Part shown: positions 24,927-33,864 of the stretch, in pieces
Layout: each line of letters opens with the position of its first letter
How positions within the stretch are numbered: position 1 is the stretch's first letter
DNA from: an uncultured Litoreibacter sp.
GTDB lineage: Bacteria > Pseudomonadota > Alphaproteobacteria > Rhodobacterales > Rhodobacteraceae
Length of the DNA stretch: 64,000 nt
Direction of reading: 5' to 3'
NCBI GenBank assembly: GCA_947492995.1
Contig: CANLOU010000001.1
Span: 505,001 to 569,000, forward strand
Notes under the pieces: model-generated
Database searches by the model: none
Seen by the model: only the letters and a program-made list of their open reading frames with translations
Told to the model about the DNA's origin: nothing
Position numbers and translations under genes: made by a program

Positions 24927-26174
24927 TTAATATTCGTTCGCCAAAGCGCGCAGTTCGGCAGATGTCATGAAATTGACGGGCGATGTGCGCCCAAGGTCGC
25001 GCCCCGCATCAAAAAGCGCGGTGGTCACACAAGCGTCGAACGTGCCGACCGACTCGCCCAACGGGCAAATCTCTTCGACCTTCAGGTCGGCAATCACCCC
25101 TTGGACGGTCCAGTTTTTGTTGTTCTCGGCAAAGCTCAGCGTCTCGGCGATGGAATCCCGCAACACTTCATCGGACAACGTGTAAAGCGACCGCTCGGCA
25201 TACCCCAGCAGGCTGTCTCTGACCTTGCCCTCCGGCACCCGCAGCGAGCCATTCACCACAATCGTCGCTCTGATCTCGACGGGGCGGTTCGCCTCGCGCG
25301 CCAAGGTGGCCCGCGCAGATTCAACTTCGCGCAGGAATATCTGGTCGCGCAGCCCGCCATCCACATAAAGTGTGCCGTCAATGTTGCGCGGAGGGAAAAC
25401 CCCCGGGATCGCGGCGGAGGCCAGCATCACTTCCGCCATGCAGTCACGCCGCTGCGCAATGGGCAGGCGCGAGGCCGCCATCTCGCCCAAATCAAAGACC
25501 GTCGCCTGCGTCGTGTCCAGATCAACGGCCATCACCAGCAGCCTTGCACCCTTTTTGTGCTGCCGAGCGACATCTTCGATCAGCGCGTCAGTCAGCAGTC
25601 GCTTCAGCGTCCGCTCCAACGGTGCGGGATCAAAGAAAGACGCTGACTTGCCAAGCATGAAAAATGGCCGGCCCTTAAATACATTCTCCTCGCTCAGGCC
25701 GCGAAACACGTCCAACGCCGCGTCATGGCTGCGGCCCGAAAAGGCCACTGGCGCCAGCATGCCCCCGGCACTGACGCCGGTCACAAGGTCGAAGTCGGGT
25801 CTCGGCGTCTTGGGGTTTTGCGACCACCCCCGCAGGAAGCCTGCGCCAAATGAACCATATTGGCCGCCCGCCGACAGCGACAGCACGTCAATCACAATGG
25901 GCTTGCGGGCCCGGCGCTTTGCAACCGGCTGGCGCAACTCTGGACCAATGGATTGGCGAAGGCCATCCACCATACTGGGCTCCACATCGTCCGCGGCCAT
26001 CGCCATGCTTGGCAGAGGGCCGGTGCCCGTCGGGTCAAAAGCGGATTGGGTGACAACGCCACTGGCGGATCCGGTGATGGCGCTGCACATCAACCCCTCC
26101 CCCCGGTCCAACGCGCATGCACTCAGGCCGAAGGCTGCGCTAAAGATCACAAGTATTTTGGAAACCAGTCTCAT
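24927..26174 (-). CDS. Patatin-like phospholipase lipoprotein
   Basis: 415 residues. An N-terminal lipoprotein signal (FGLSAC, lipobox Cys about residue 18) is followed by the patatin domain with the oxyanion loop (SAGGQYGSFGAGFL), the nucleophile elbow GVSAGG (Ser in GxSxG) and the catalytic Asp in VDGGLRD. The Ser-Asp dyad is therefore intact, and the protein should be an active esterase or phospholipase tethered to a membrane from the periplasmic side. It sits inside the ABC importer operon between livK and livF, which suggests that it releases or traps an acyl substrate for uptake; that link is inferred. The ATG at 26172-26174 was chosen because the signal peptide begins there. Confidence 0.88.
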   Translation of the reverse strand: MRLVSKILVIFSAAFGLSACALDRGEGLMCSAITGSASGVVTQSAFDPTGTGPLPSMAMAADDVEPSMVDGLRQSIGPELRQPVAKRRARKPIVIDVLSLSAGGQYGSFGAGFLRGWSQNPKTPRPDFDLVTGVSAGGMLAPVAFSGRSHDAALDVFRGLSEENVFKGRPFFMLGKSASFFDPAPLERTLKRLLTDALIEDVARQHKKGARLLVMAVDLDTTQATVFDLGEMAASRLPIAQRRDCMAEVMLASAAIPGVFPPRNIDGTLYVDGGLRDQIFLREVESARATLAREANRPVEIRATIVVNGSLRVPEGKVRDSLLGYAERSLYTLSDEVLRDSIAETLSFAENNKNWTVQGVIADLKVEEICPLGESVGTFDACVTTALFDAGRDLGRTSPVNFMTSAELRALANEY

Positions 26175-26216
26175 CGCGTAGGGCTCATTACCTTTTGTAG
26201 GGGAAATCTTGGTCCA

Positions 26217-26243
26217 CTGGCCGCCCACAGAAAAGGCGGCCAG
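26217..26243 (-). terminator. Intercistronic hairpin between livK and the patatin gene
   Basis: CTGGCCGCC and GGCGGCCAG form a perfect 9-bp stem with a 9-base loop, 20 bp after the livK stop. There is no T run, so it more likely stabilises the livK message or attenuates the distal genes than ends transcription. Confidence 0.6.
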
Positions 26244-26263
26244 CGGTGTTGGTCTTTGGCAGT

Positions 26264-27538
26264 TTAGCAGCTTGGTGTGATGCCGCTCTCAGCCGCGAAG
26301 GCCGCCGAGTCTTCGTCAACCAATGCACCGATCACGTCCTGGTCGGACGCCTCGTAGCCGGTGATAAGGTTCCAGCTGCCAGCAGCTGCGTCCCATTGCG
26401 CCACAGCACCAAGGCCATTGCCGCCGTGGTTTTCGCATGACACTTTGAACTCAGGGCCGAAGTTGGGCAAACCCAAAGCCGCCATCTTGGCTTCGGTCAT
26501 TTCCAGCGCTTCCATCCCGTCACGCATTTCTGCGGGGGTGATCTCGGCGTTGCCGGACAGCTCTTGCGCAGTTTTGGCTGCTTCCGCTGCCAGCATCGCC
26601 GCGTACATGCCACGGTTGTACAGCGCGGTGCCGATCTGGTCACCAGCACCAGCCGCCTTGCCTGCATCAACAACATATTTCTGCAGGTCGTCAAACAGCG
26701 GGTAGTCTTTGCCGAGGTTGTGGAAAGTCAGCGCCTTGTAGCCATTGGCCTTCTCGCCCGCAGGCAGCACGTCGTTTTCCGAGCCGGACCACCAGATGCC
26801 GATGAAGTTCTCCATCGGGTAGCGGATGTTGGCAGCCTCTTGGATGGCCACCTGGTTCATCACGCCCCAGCCCCACATCAGCACGTTGTCCGGACGCTGC
26901 TGGCGGATTTGCAGCCATTGCGATTTCTGCTCCTGGCCGGGGTGGTCAACGGGGACCAGCATCAGCTCAAAGCCATGCTTTTTGGACAGCTCTTCCAGCG
27001 TGCGGATCGGCTCCTTGCCATAGGCAGAGTTGTGATACACCAGCGCAATCTTTTTGCCCGAAATGTCGCCCAGGCTCATGATGTGGTTGATCGCGTGGCT
27101 GGCCCCGTCCCAGTAGTTGGCAGGGTAGTTGAAGATGTTGCTGAACACCGCGCCGTTCTTGGCCGAGGTCCGCCCATAGCCCATCGAATGCACCGGGATG
27201 CCGTCGGCGGTCGCTTTCGGGATCAGCTGGTAGGTGATGCCGGTCGACAGCGGCTGGTACACCAGCGCGCCTTCGCCTTTGGTGGCCTCGTAGCATTCCA
27301 CACCCTTCTCGGTGTTGTAGCCGGTCTCGCATTCCAGCACCCGCGCGGGGACGCCGCCAATGCCGCCGTCACGTTCGTTGAGCAGGGTGAAGTAGTCCTC
27401 ATACCCGTCCGCAAACGGGATGCCGTTCGCCGCATAGGGTCCCGTCCGGTACGACAGCGACGGGAATACCAAGTCCGCCATCACCGGGCTTGCGGCCATC
27501 ACCGCCGCCGTTGCCATTGCTAGTAGTCTCATAGTCAT
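26264..27538 (-). CDS. LivK-type periplasmic substrate-binding protein
   Basis: 424 residues: signal peptide ending SPVMA, then a type 1 periplasmic binding fold (LVFPSLSYRTGPYAANGIPFADGYEDYF; KKIALVYHNSAYGKE). The receptor family is the one paired with acyl-CoA ligases in alphaproteobacteria, so the ligand is more likely an aromatic or fatty acid than an amino acid; this is inference from context. The ATG at 27536-27538 follows GGGAGGATT. Hairpins lie on both sides of the gene. Confidence 0.9.
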   Translation of the reverse strand: MTMRLLAMATAAVMAASPVMADLVFPSLSYRTGPYAANGIPFADGYEDYFTLLNERDGGIGGVPARVLECETGYNTEKGVECYEATKGEGALVYQPLSTGITYQLIPKATADGIPVHSMGYGRTSAKNGAVFSNIFNYPANYWDGASHAINHIMSLGDISGKKIALVYHNSAYGKEPIRTLEELSKKHGFELMLVPVDHPGQEQKSQWLQIRQQRPDNVLMWGWGVMNQVAIQEAANIRYPMENFIGIWWSGSENDVLPAGEKANGYKALTFHNLGKDYPLFDDLQKYVVDAGKAAGAGDQIGTALYNRGMYAAMLAAEAAKTAQELSGNAEITPAEMRDGMEALEMTEAKMAALGLPNFGPEFKVSCENHGGNGLGAVAQWDAAAGSWNLITGYEASDQDVIGALVDEDSAAFAAESGITPSC

Positions 27539-27569
27539 AATCCTCCCATTGGATCTTTCAAATTGGTGG

Positions 27570-27587
27570 GGCGGGGTTTTCCCCGCC
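27570..27587 (-). terminator. Small hairpin between livM and livK
   Basis: GGCGGGG-TTTT-CCCCGCC lies 32 bp ahead of livK. It is compact and lacks a long T run; mRNA processing or attenuation is likely. Confidence 0.5.
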
Positions 27588-27600
27588 TCGGTTTGGTTGG

Positions 27601-28677
27601 TTAATGTGGAAACGGCCAAAGCCGCAGTTTCTCCTTCGTCACGCGCCACAGCTGCGCCAGCCCATGCGGCTCCATAATCAGGAACACGATAATCAGGCCG
27701 CCTGAGATGATGAATTGCAAATGCGCCGCCAGGTCGGTGGGCCAGCCCAGCCACCCCACCAGCACGTTCTTCAGCAGGACTGGCAGCAGCACCATAAACG
27801 CGGCCCCAATGAACGACCCAAAGATGGACCCAAGCCCGCCGATAATCACCATGAACAGAACAAGGAACGACTTGTCGATCCCGAAGCTTTCGCCCACTTC
27901 CGCGGCCCCCAGATAGACGCTGAAAAACAGTGCCCCCGCGATGCCCACGAAGAAGCCCGACACCATGAAGGCAGTCAGCTTGGCCTTCATCGGGTTCACC
28001 CCGATGATTTCGGCGGCGATGTCCATGTCGCGGATCGCCATCCATTTGCGTCCCATCGCTCCGCGCGTCAGGTTGCGCGCAATGATCGCGCAGATGGTCA
28101 CAAACACCAGACAGATCATGTATTTGGCCCAGGCCTCGGTGTTCGGTCCGGTGATGATGATCCCGAACACGGTGCGTTCAGGCGAGGAAATCTGCCCCGA
28201 GGCCGAGTAGTTGTAAAACCACGGCACTTTGTTGAACAGCCACACCAGGAAGAACTGCGCCGCCAGCGTCGCCACCGCCAGATAGAACCCTTTGATGCGC
28301 AGTGACGGCAGGCCGAACAGCGTCACAACAGCCGCCGTTATCAACCCCGCCACGGGGATATGGATCAGCATCGACACGTCCGGGAAGGCGGTCATCAGCT
28401 TGTAGACCGCATAGGCCCCAACGGCCATGAACGCGCCCGTGCCCAGCGACACCTGCCCGCAATAGCCTGTCAGAATGTTCAGCCCGATCGCCGCAATGGC
28501 GTAGATCAGGAACGGCACAAACACCGCGTTGGCCCAGTAGTCGTTGATGATGAACGGGATGACCAGAAACGCCACTGCCAGCACAACGTAATACCGGTAC
28601 CGATCAAACCTGATCGGAAAAGTCTGGCTGTCCTGCGGGTAGGTGGTCGAGAAATCCCCGGCTTCACGGTAAAACAT
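27601..28677 (-). CDS. livM: LivM-type ABC permease
   Basis: 358 residues with about ten membrane segments. The conserved permease stretch FGLPSLRIKGFYLAVATLAAQF and the cytoplasmic loop AEIIGVNPMKAKLTAFMVSGFFVGIAGAL (the EAA-type coupling helix region) are both present. It forms the channel with LivH. The start lies directly after the stop of the small membrane protein gene. Confidence 0.93.
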   Translation of the reverse strand: MFYREAGDFSTTYPQDSQTFPIRFDRYRYYVVLAVAFLVIPFIINDYWANAVFVPFLIYAIAAIGLNILTGYCGQVSLGTGAFMAVGAYAVYKLMTAFPDVSMLIHIPVAGLITAAVVTLFGLPSLRIKGFYLAVATLAAQFFLVWLFNKVPWFYNYSASGQISSPERTVFGIIITGPNTEAWAKYMICLVFVTICAIIARNLTRGAMGRKWMAIRDMDIAAEIIGVNPMKAKLTAFMVSGFFVGIAGALFFSVYLGAAEVGESFGIDKSFLVLFMVIIGGLGSIFGSFIGAAFMVLLPVLLKNVLVGWLGWPTDLAAHLQFIISGGLIIVFLIMEPHGLAQLWRVTKEKLRLWPFPH

Positions 28678-28956
28678 TTAGGCTCTCCCCTCGCGGTTAC
28701 CTGTGAATAGAAGGCCCAACAGAAAAGCGGCAAAAGCAAACACCAAGTCGCCAATTTTCAAGTTCGCTATCAGGTTGGCGTAGAGATAGGCCGTAACACC
28801 ATCCCCTGGCACGCCACAGGTCGAATTCATTGGCACGCAGCCAGCGTTCACGACTTCCTTAATGTCATCTATCAAAGAGACTCGCCGCAGTGTAAGCAAA
28901 ACATAGATCACCAGCGCCAAACCGATTGAACGCATAAACCTGCTAGAAGACATCAT
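28678..28956 (-). CDS. Small two-helix membrane protein of unknown function in the ABC operon
   Basis: 92 residues from the ATG at 28954-28956, preceded by GGGAGGG. One helix is near the N terminus (SIGLALVIYVLLTL) and one at the C terminus (LVFAFAAFLLGLLFTG), with a loop between them containing two Cys (NAGCVPMNSTCGVPG) that could form a disulfide in the periplasm. The stop abuts the livM start, so it is co-transcribed. No family recognised. Confidence 0.7.
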   Translation of the reverse strand: MMSSSRFMRSIGLALVIYVLLTLRRVSLIDDIKEVVNAGCVPMNSTCGVPGDGVTAYLYANLIANLKIGDLVFAFAAFLLGLLFTGNREGRA

Positions 28957-29060
28957 GCGCCCACCCTCCCGCTTCGTTTTGGCAAAAATACTCACCACGA
29001 GGTCTCGGGCGGGCGGGTCTCGTCGCGCGCAGCAAGACGGGGTCGCCCGCACGGGACATA

Positions 29061-29267
29061 TTAAACTCTCTCAATGGTCTTCTCCCGCCAAACCGTCTTA
29101 AACATTTCAATCCACCGCCCCAAAAACAGCCCTCCACCAATGCCCCAAAGCATGGCATGCAATGCGCGATCACTTGAAACATTCAGGCCCGCTATCAGTA
29201 GCCACAGCAAACCAACGCCCAAGATAAACGGTGCGGCCCACGGTCGGTGCCCCTCCGGAGACGTCAT
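29061..29267 (-). CDS. Small membrane protein of unknown function after livH
   Basis: 68 residues if started at the ATG at 29265-29267 (MTSPEGHRPWAAPF), which would be 17 bp beyond the livH stop; a longer frame to 29312 overlaps livH. Two hydrophobic segments (ILGVGLLWLLIAGL and LHAMLWGIGGGLFLG) are followed by WREKTIERV. The last residues, and the DNA encoding them, resemble the very end of livH (EKIIERV). The ribosome binding site is weak. Confidence 0.5.
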   Translation of the reverse strand: MTSPEGHRPWAAPFILGVGLLWLLIAGLNVSSDRALHAMLWGIGGGLFLGRWIEMFKTVWREKTIERV

Positions 29268-29283
29268 CAAGAGACCCAAAACG

Positions 29284-30270
29284 TCAAACCCTCTCAATGA
29301 TCTTCTCCCCAAACAGCCCCTGCGGTCGGAACACCAAAAACAGCAGCGCCAGCACGTAAGCGAACCAGTTCTCCGTGGCCCCGCCGACCATCGGCCCGAT
29401 CAAGAACTCAAACAGCTTCTCGCCGACGCCAATAATCAGCCCGCCCACAATCGCGCCCGGGATCGAGGTGAAGCCCCCCAGCATCAGCACCGGCAGCGCC
29501 TTCAGCGCAATCAATGACAGCGAGAACTGAACGCCAGACTTCGCGCCCCACATGATCCCCGCCACAAGGGCGACAAACCCCGCAATCGACCAGACCAATA
29601 TCCAGATGAAATTCAGCGAGATGCCCACCGACAAGGCCGCCTGATGGTCATCGGCCACGGCCCGAAGCGCGCGACCCTGTTTGGTGTATTGCGAAAAGGC
29701 AATCAGCCCCGCCACCAGAATGATCGCCACGATGGTCGCCGAGATGTCCAGATTGTCGATAAAGAACCCATAGCCAAACGCTTCAAAGGTGGTGATGTCG
29801 ATCCACTCGTTGATCCCTTGCGGCAGCCCCACATCCAGCTTCTTGATATCAGACCCCCACATCAAATCGCCCACGCCCTCAAGGAAATAGGCCAGCCCGA
29901 TGGTTGCCATGAACAACAAGATCGGCTCTTGGTTGACCAGATGCCGGAAGATGAACTTCTGCACCAGCCACGCGAACACCGCCATCACGATCACCGTCAG
30001 GAAGATCGCCACCACCGCTGGCACATGCCAGCCGAAATGGTGCAGGTCGGTCCCAAAGATTGCATTTATCAAATGCGAGAACGGGATTTGCCCGTCCATG
30101 ATCCCCACAAGGGTCAGCGCCGAAAACAGCGCCATCACCCCTTGGGCATAGTTGAAAATCCCTGAGGCCTTGAAGATCAGTACGAACCCCAAGGCGACCA
30201 GTGCATAAAGCACCCCCGCCATCAGCCCGTTCAGCATCACTTCCATCGCAAAGAGTAACTGGTCCGGCAT
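29284..30270 (-). CDS. livH: LivH-type ABC permease
   Basis: 328 residues and about eight membrane segments. The LivH signature ALGFVLIFKASGIFNYAQGVMAL near the N terminus and the loop ALRAVADDHQAALSVGISL (coupling region) are present. It forms the importer channel with LivM. The C terminus ends FGEKIIERV. Confidence 0.93.
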   Translation of the reverse strand: MPDQLLFAMEVMLNGLMAGVLYALVALGFVLIFKASGIFNYAQGVMALFSALTLVGIMDGQIPFSHLINAIFGTDLHHFGWHVPAVVAIFLTVIVMAVFAWLVQKFIFRHLVNQEPILLFMATIGLAYFLEGVGDLMWGSDIKKLDVGLPQGINEWIDITTFEAFGYGFFIDNLDISATIVAIILVAGLIAFSQYTKQGRALRAVADDHQAALSVGISLNFIWILVWSIAGFVALVAGIMWGAKSGVQFSLSLIALKALPVLMLGGFTSIPGAIVGGLIIGVGEKLFEFLIGPMVGGATENWFAYVLALLFLVFRPQGLFGEKIIERV

Positions 30271-30354
30271 TATCCGCGCCCCCGTTCAGTTAGCATTCGA
30301 ATACCTCGTTTTGTGGCAGCCCCAGGCCAAACTGCGGGGACCCCGATGATGCGC

Positions 30355-30825
30355 TCAGGACTCAAGATCGGTCTCCTTGGCAATCAAGACAGCTTCACCG
30401 TTCTCAATACCGTTCATGTTCACTCGCACGGAAACCTCGATCCGAGGTTCTCGCCACTCGGTGCTTTGAAAGTGTCTACGATGATCGCTCGTAGAGAGTT
30501 CAAAGTAACGCTCGGAGGAAATCCCAGTTTGAATCCACGCCTCCGCCAAAGGCGCAATATTGGCAAGATTGCGTTCACTCGGATCGCCCAAAATGACACC
30601 ACACCATGATCCATCACCACTGGTCAGAACGATGAAGTCCCAATCTGCGTCTGAGTAGTATCTTCCGAACGGAACCGTTTCGGATGTCTTACCCCTCGAC
30701 ATCAAACCAGAGACATCGGACGCCTCAACGTTCTCCATCGGCACCAAACACCGCGCCTCGAACTCTTCCCAAGCTCCGGCTTGTGCGGCGCTGCCCGCGA
30801 AAACTGCAACGGCCCAAATGCGCAT
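30355..30825 (-). CDS. Secreted protein of unknown function between livG and livH
   Basis: 156 residues if started at MRIWAVAVFAGSAAQAGA (ATG at 30823-30825); an ATG three codons upstream (30834) is an alternative. A short signal peptide leads into a mature part with two Cys (EARCLVP and SWCGVI) and aromatic-rich DWDFIVL and SERYFEL. Neither start has a good ribosome binding site. It follows livG within 55-60 bp on the same strand. No family recognised; it may be a periplasmic accessory of the importer or a recently inserted gene. Confidence 0.6.
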   Translation of the reverse strand: MRIWAVAVFAGSAAQAGAWEEFEARCLVPMENVEASDVSGLMSRGKTSETVPFGRYYSDADWDFIVLTSGDGSWCGVILGDPSERNLANIAPLAEAWIQTGISSERYFELSTSDHRRHFQSTEWREPRIEVSVRVNMNGIENGEAVLIAKETDLES

Positions 30826-30877
30826 GAAACCCATATGAAATACACATGAAATACACATTTGGATTTTCGGGCCAATG

Positions 30878-31699
30878 TCAGTCATGCGACACGCCCAGAT
30901 AGGCATCAATCACCTCTTGATTGTTGCGCACTTCGTCGGGCGTCCCGTCGCCAATCTTGCGGCCATAATCCATCACCACAACGCGGTCGCTGAGGTCCAT
31001 AACAACGCCCATATCATGCTCGATCAGCGCAATCGTGGTGCCAAATTCGTCGTTCACATCCAAAATGAAGCGGGACATGTCTTCTTTCTCTTCGACATTC
31101 ATCCCGGCCATAGGTTCGTCTAATAACAACAGCTTAGGCTCCGCCGCCAAGGCCCGCGCCAGCTCCACCCGCTTCTTCAGCCCGTAGGGCAGACGCCCCA
31201 CCGGCGTCTTGCGGATCGCCTGAATTTCAAGGAAGTCGATGATCTTCTCCACCACCTCGCGGTTCTCCACTTCCTCCCGCTCGGCTTTGCCCTTCCAGAT
31301 GGCCTGCGCAAACATGCCAGCCTTCATGCTGGTCAGCCGCCCCGTCATGACATTGTCCAGCACGCTCATCCCGTCAAACAGCGCAATGTTCTGAAACGTC
31401 CGCGCAATTTTCTGTTCCGCCACCTGATAAGGCTTCATCACCGGCCGCCTTGACCCTCGGAACCAGACCTCACCCTCCTGCGGATGGTAGAACCCTGAAA
31501 TCACGTTCAGCATCGACGATTTACCGGCCCCATTGGGCCCGATAATCGCGCGTATCTCGCCCTCATGGATATCAAACGAGATGTCCTTGATCGCCACCAC
31601 ACCGCCAAAGCGCAGTGTGATATTTTTCATCTCCATCAAGACATTGCCGATCTGGCGGCCATCCGCCGTCACGTAGTTTCCGCCACTCATATCATTCAT
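30878..31699 (-). CDS. livG: LivG-type ABC transporter ATP-binding protein
   Basis: 273 residues: Walker A GPNGAGKSS, signature region LPYGLKKRVELARALA, Walker B LLLLDEPMAGM and the LivG-type C terminus TPDEVRNNQEVIDAYLG. It pairs with LivF. The ATG at 31697-31699 follows AGGTCAGGAC. It is separated by 55 bp from the acyl-CoA synthetase gene upstream in the operon. Confidence 0.93.
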   Translation of the reverse strand: MNDMSGGNYVTADGRQIGNVLMEMKNITLRFGGVVAIKDISFDIHEGEIRAIIGPNGAGKSSMLNVISGFYHPQEGEVWFRGSRRPVMKPYQVAEQKIARTFQNIALFDGMSVLDNVMTGRLTSMKAGMFAQAIWKGKAEREEVENREVVEKIIDFLEIQAIRKTPVGRLPYGLKKRVELARALAAEPKLLLLDEPMAGMNVEEKEDMSRFILDVNDEFGTTIALIEHDMGVVMDLSDRVVVMDYGRKIGDGTPDEVRNNQEVIDAYLGVSHD

Positions 31700-31754
31700 G
31701 TCCTGACCTCACGGGATGGTGGGCGGGGCGAAGGCGAAGCCGAGCGTAAGCGCA

Positions 31755-33722
31755 TCATTCCGCAGCCACCGCAACCGGCGCAAACACCTTGGCATCTCGC
31801 AATTCCAACGTCGCCTTGATCGACCCTTTGCGCCCATCTTCATAGGTCACTTCCGTCTCGGTCGAAACGCTCGAAGACCCGTCATACAAGGCCGCAATCA
31901 AGTCCGCGTATTTCTCTTCAATAATCCGCCGCCGCACCTTCAACGTCCGGGTCAATTCCCCATCATCCGCGTCCAATTGCTTGTGCAACACCAAAAAGCG
32001 GTGGATTTGGCATCCCGCCAACATTGGGTCCTCCGCAACCGATGCATTCACCTCTTCCACATGCCCCTGAATGGTCGCCAACACCTGGGGGTGCCCCGCC
32101 AACTCCTGGTAGGACGAATACGCAATGTTGTTGCGCTCCGCCCAGTTGCCCACAGCCGTCAGGTCAATGTTGATAAAGGCCGCGCATTTGTCGCGCGCGT
32201 TGCCAAAGACAACAGTTTCCAGAATGTTGGGGAAGAATTTCAGCTTGTTCTCAACGTATTTCGGCGCAAACAGCGCCCCGTCGGACATTTTGCCTACATC
32301 CTTGGCGCGGTCGATAATCCGCAGATGGCCGCTGCCTTCCTCGATAAATCCGGCATCCCCCGTCGCCACCCAGCCCTCGGCGTCTTTGGTGTCCGCCGTG
32401 CTTTCTGCGTTCTTGAAATACTCCACGAACACGCCGGGCGAGCGGTAGAACACCTCGCCATTCTCCGCGATCTTCAGCTCGACACCCGGCGAGGCCACGC
32501 CCACAGTGTCGGACCGCACTTCGCCGTCGGGTTGCTGGGTGATGAACACGCAGGCCTCGGTCTGGCCGTAAAGCTGCTTCAGGTTGATCCCCAGCGAGCG
32601 GTAAAAGTCGAAAATCTCAGGCCCGATGGCCTCCCCAGCCGTGTAGCCAACCCGCACCCGGCTAAACCCAAGCGTGTTCTTCAACGGCCCGTACACCATC
32701 AATTCGCCCAGCTTGTATTTCAGCTTGTCGCCAAACCCGACGTCTTTGCCGTCCAGCAGGTCCGGCCCAACCTTCTTGGCATGCGCCATGAAGTGGTGGA
32801 ACAGCCACTGCTTGAACTTGCCGGCGTCCTCCATGCGGATCATCACGTTGGTCAGCTGGTTCTCAAACACCCGAGGCGGGGCGAAGTAATATGTCGGCCC
32901 GATCTCGCGCAAGTCGCTGTGCATCGTGTCGGGGGACTCGGGGCAATTCACGCAGAAGCCCGTCCAATAGGCCTGCCCGATTGAAAAGATGAAATCGCCA
33001 ACCCAGGCCATCGGCAGGTAGGCCAAAATCTCGTCGCCGGGCCGCAGGTCGTCAAACTCGGATGAATTCTTGGACGTCTCAATCACGTTCCGGTTCGACA
33101 GCACCACGCCCTTCGGCCGCCCGGTCGTCCCCGACGTGTACAGCATGACGCAGGTCGTGTCGTAGTCGTGCCGCGCCATGCGCGCCTGAAGCTCAGGTTC
33201 ATGCTCGGCCCGCGCCGCCAGCCCGTTTTCCTGCAACGTCTGGAACCGTGTCAGCTTTTCGTGGTCGTATTTCCGCAGCCCCCGGGGGTCCAAATAAACG
33301 GTGTGGTCCAGGCCTGACAGCTGGCCCTGCACGTCGACCACTTTGTCGACCTGCTCTTGGTCCTGCGCGATCACAAACCGCGCACCGCAATGGTCCAGCA
33401 CATAGGCGATCTCGTCGGCCACGGCGTCCTGGTACAAAGGCACCGGGACGGCGCCACACATCTGCGCGGCGACCATCGACCAATACAGGTAAGGGCGGTT
33501 CCGGCCGATGATGGCGATGTGGTCGCCCTCATTCACGCCCAGCGTCATGAACCCAAGCGCCAGCGCCTCGATCTCCTTGGCGGTCTCGGCCCAGGTCCAG
33601 CTTTGCCAGATGCCAAATTCTTTTTCGCGATATGCCGGCGCCGCGCCGTACTCAGCAACGTTGCGGGCAAGCAATGCGGGTATGGTCGTCACACCTGAGG
33701 TGGTGGCCAAATTGGCTGTCAC
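31755..33722 (-). CDS. Long-chain acyl-CoA synthetase / AMP-binding ligase
   Basis: 655 residues. The adenylation loop YTSGTTGRPKGV, the YGQTEACVF block and GWVATGDAGF are intact, with a C-terminal lysine region (IDRAKDVGKM). The protein activates carboxylic acids to CoA esters and is of the long-chain type by length. The GTG at 33720-33722 is chosen because it follows GGGAGGACAATAC; upstream in-frame ATGs lack such a site. It is the first gene of the ABC importer operon, consistent with trapping the imported acid as a CoA thioester. Confidence 0.92.
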   Translation of the reverse strand: MTANLATTSGVTTIPALLARNVAEYGAAPAYREKEFGIWQSWTWAETAKEIEALALGFMTLGVNEGDHIAIIGRNRPYLYWSMVAAQMCGAVPVPLYQDAVADEIAYVLDHCGARFVIAQDQEQVDKVVDVQGQLSGLDHTVYLDPRGLRKYDHEKLTRFQTLQENGLAARAEHEPELQARMARHDYDTTCVMLYTSGTTGRPKGVVLSNRNVIETSKNSSEFDDLRPGDEILAYLPMAWVGDFIFSIGQAYWTGFCVNCPESPDTMHSDLREIGPTYYFAPPRVFENQLTNVMIRMEDAGKFKQWLFHHFMAHAKKVGPDLLDGKDVGFGDKLKYKLGELMVYGPLKNTLGFSRVRVGYTAGEAIGPEIFDFYRSLGINLKQLYGQTEACVFITQQPDGEVRSDTVGVASPGVELKIAENGEVFYRSPGVFVEYFKNAESTADTKDAEGWVATGDAGFIEEGSGHLRIIDRAKDVGKMSDGALFAPKYVENKLKFFPNILETVVFGNARDKCAAFINIDLTAVGNWAERNNIAYSSYQELAGHPQVLATIQGHVEEVNASVAEDPMLAGCQIHRFLVLHKQLDADDGELTRTLKVRRRIIEEKYADLIAALYDGSSSVSTETEVTYEDGRKGSIKATLELRDAKVFAPVAVAAE

Positions 33723-33752
33723 GTATTGTCCTCCCTGGTCGCCGATTTTTGG

Positions 33753-33789
33753 CTTGATTTGGTGGGACACGTGATTCCCACACATCAAG
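33753..33789. promoter_or_regulatory. Interrupted dyad between the acyl-CoA synthetase and PAS regulator genes
   Basis: CTTGAT and ATCAAG form the outer arms, GTGGGA and TCCCAC the inner arms, around the core CACGTGAT. The nested symmetry lies 31-67 bp upstream of the GTG start of the ligase operon and ahead of the divergent regulator, a natural operator position. Confidence 0.55.
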
Positions 33790-33864
33790 GTCGCGAGAAC
33801 GCATGGACCTGTCAAATCTTTCTGTATATTGTCATGAATGTATCGAAATGTTTCTAAGGCAGCC

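Noticed and set aside
26264-28045. A 593-codon frame suggesting a livM-livK fusion protein
   Set aside because: The part upstream of 27538 is out of frame with livM and has no homology; a strong ribosome binding site marks the livK start at 27538.
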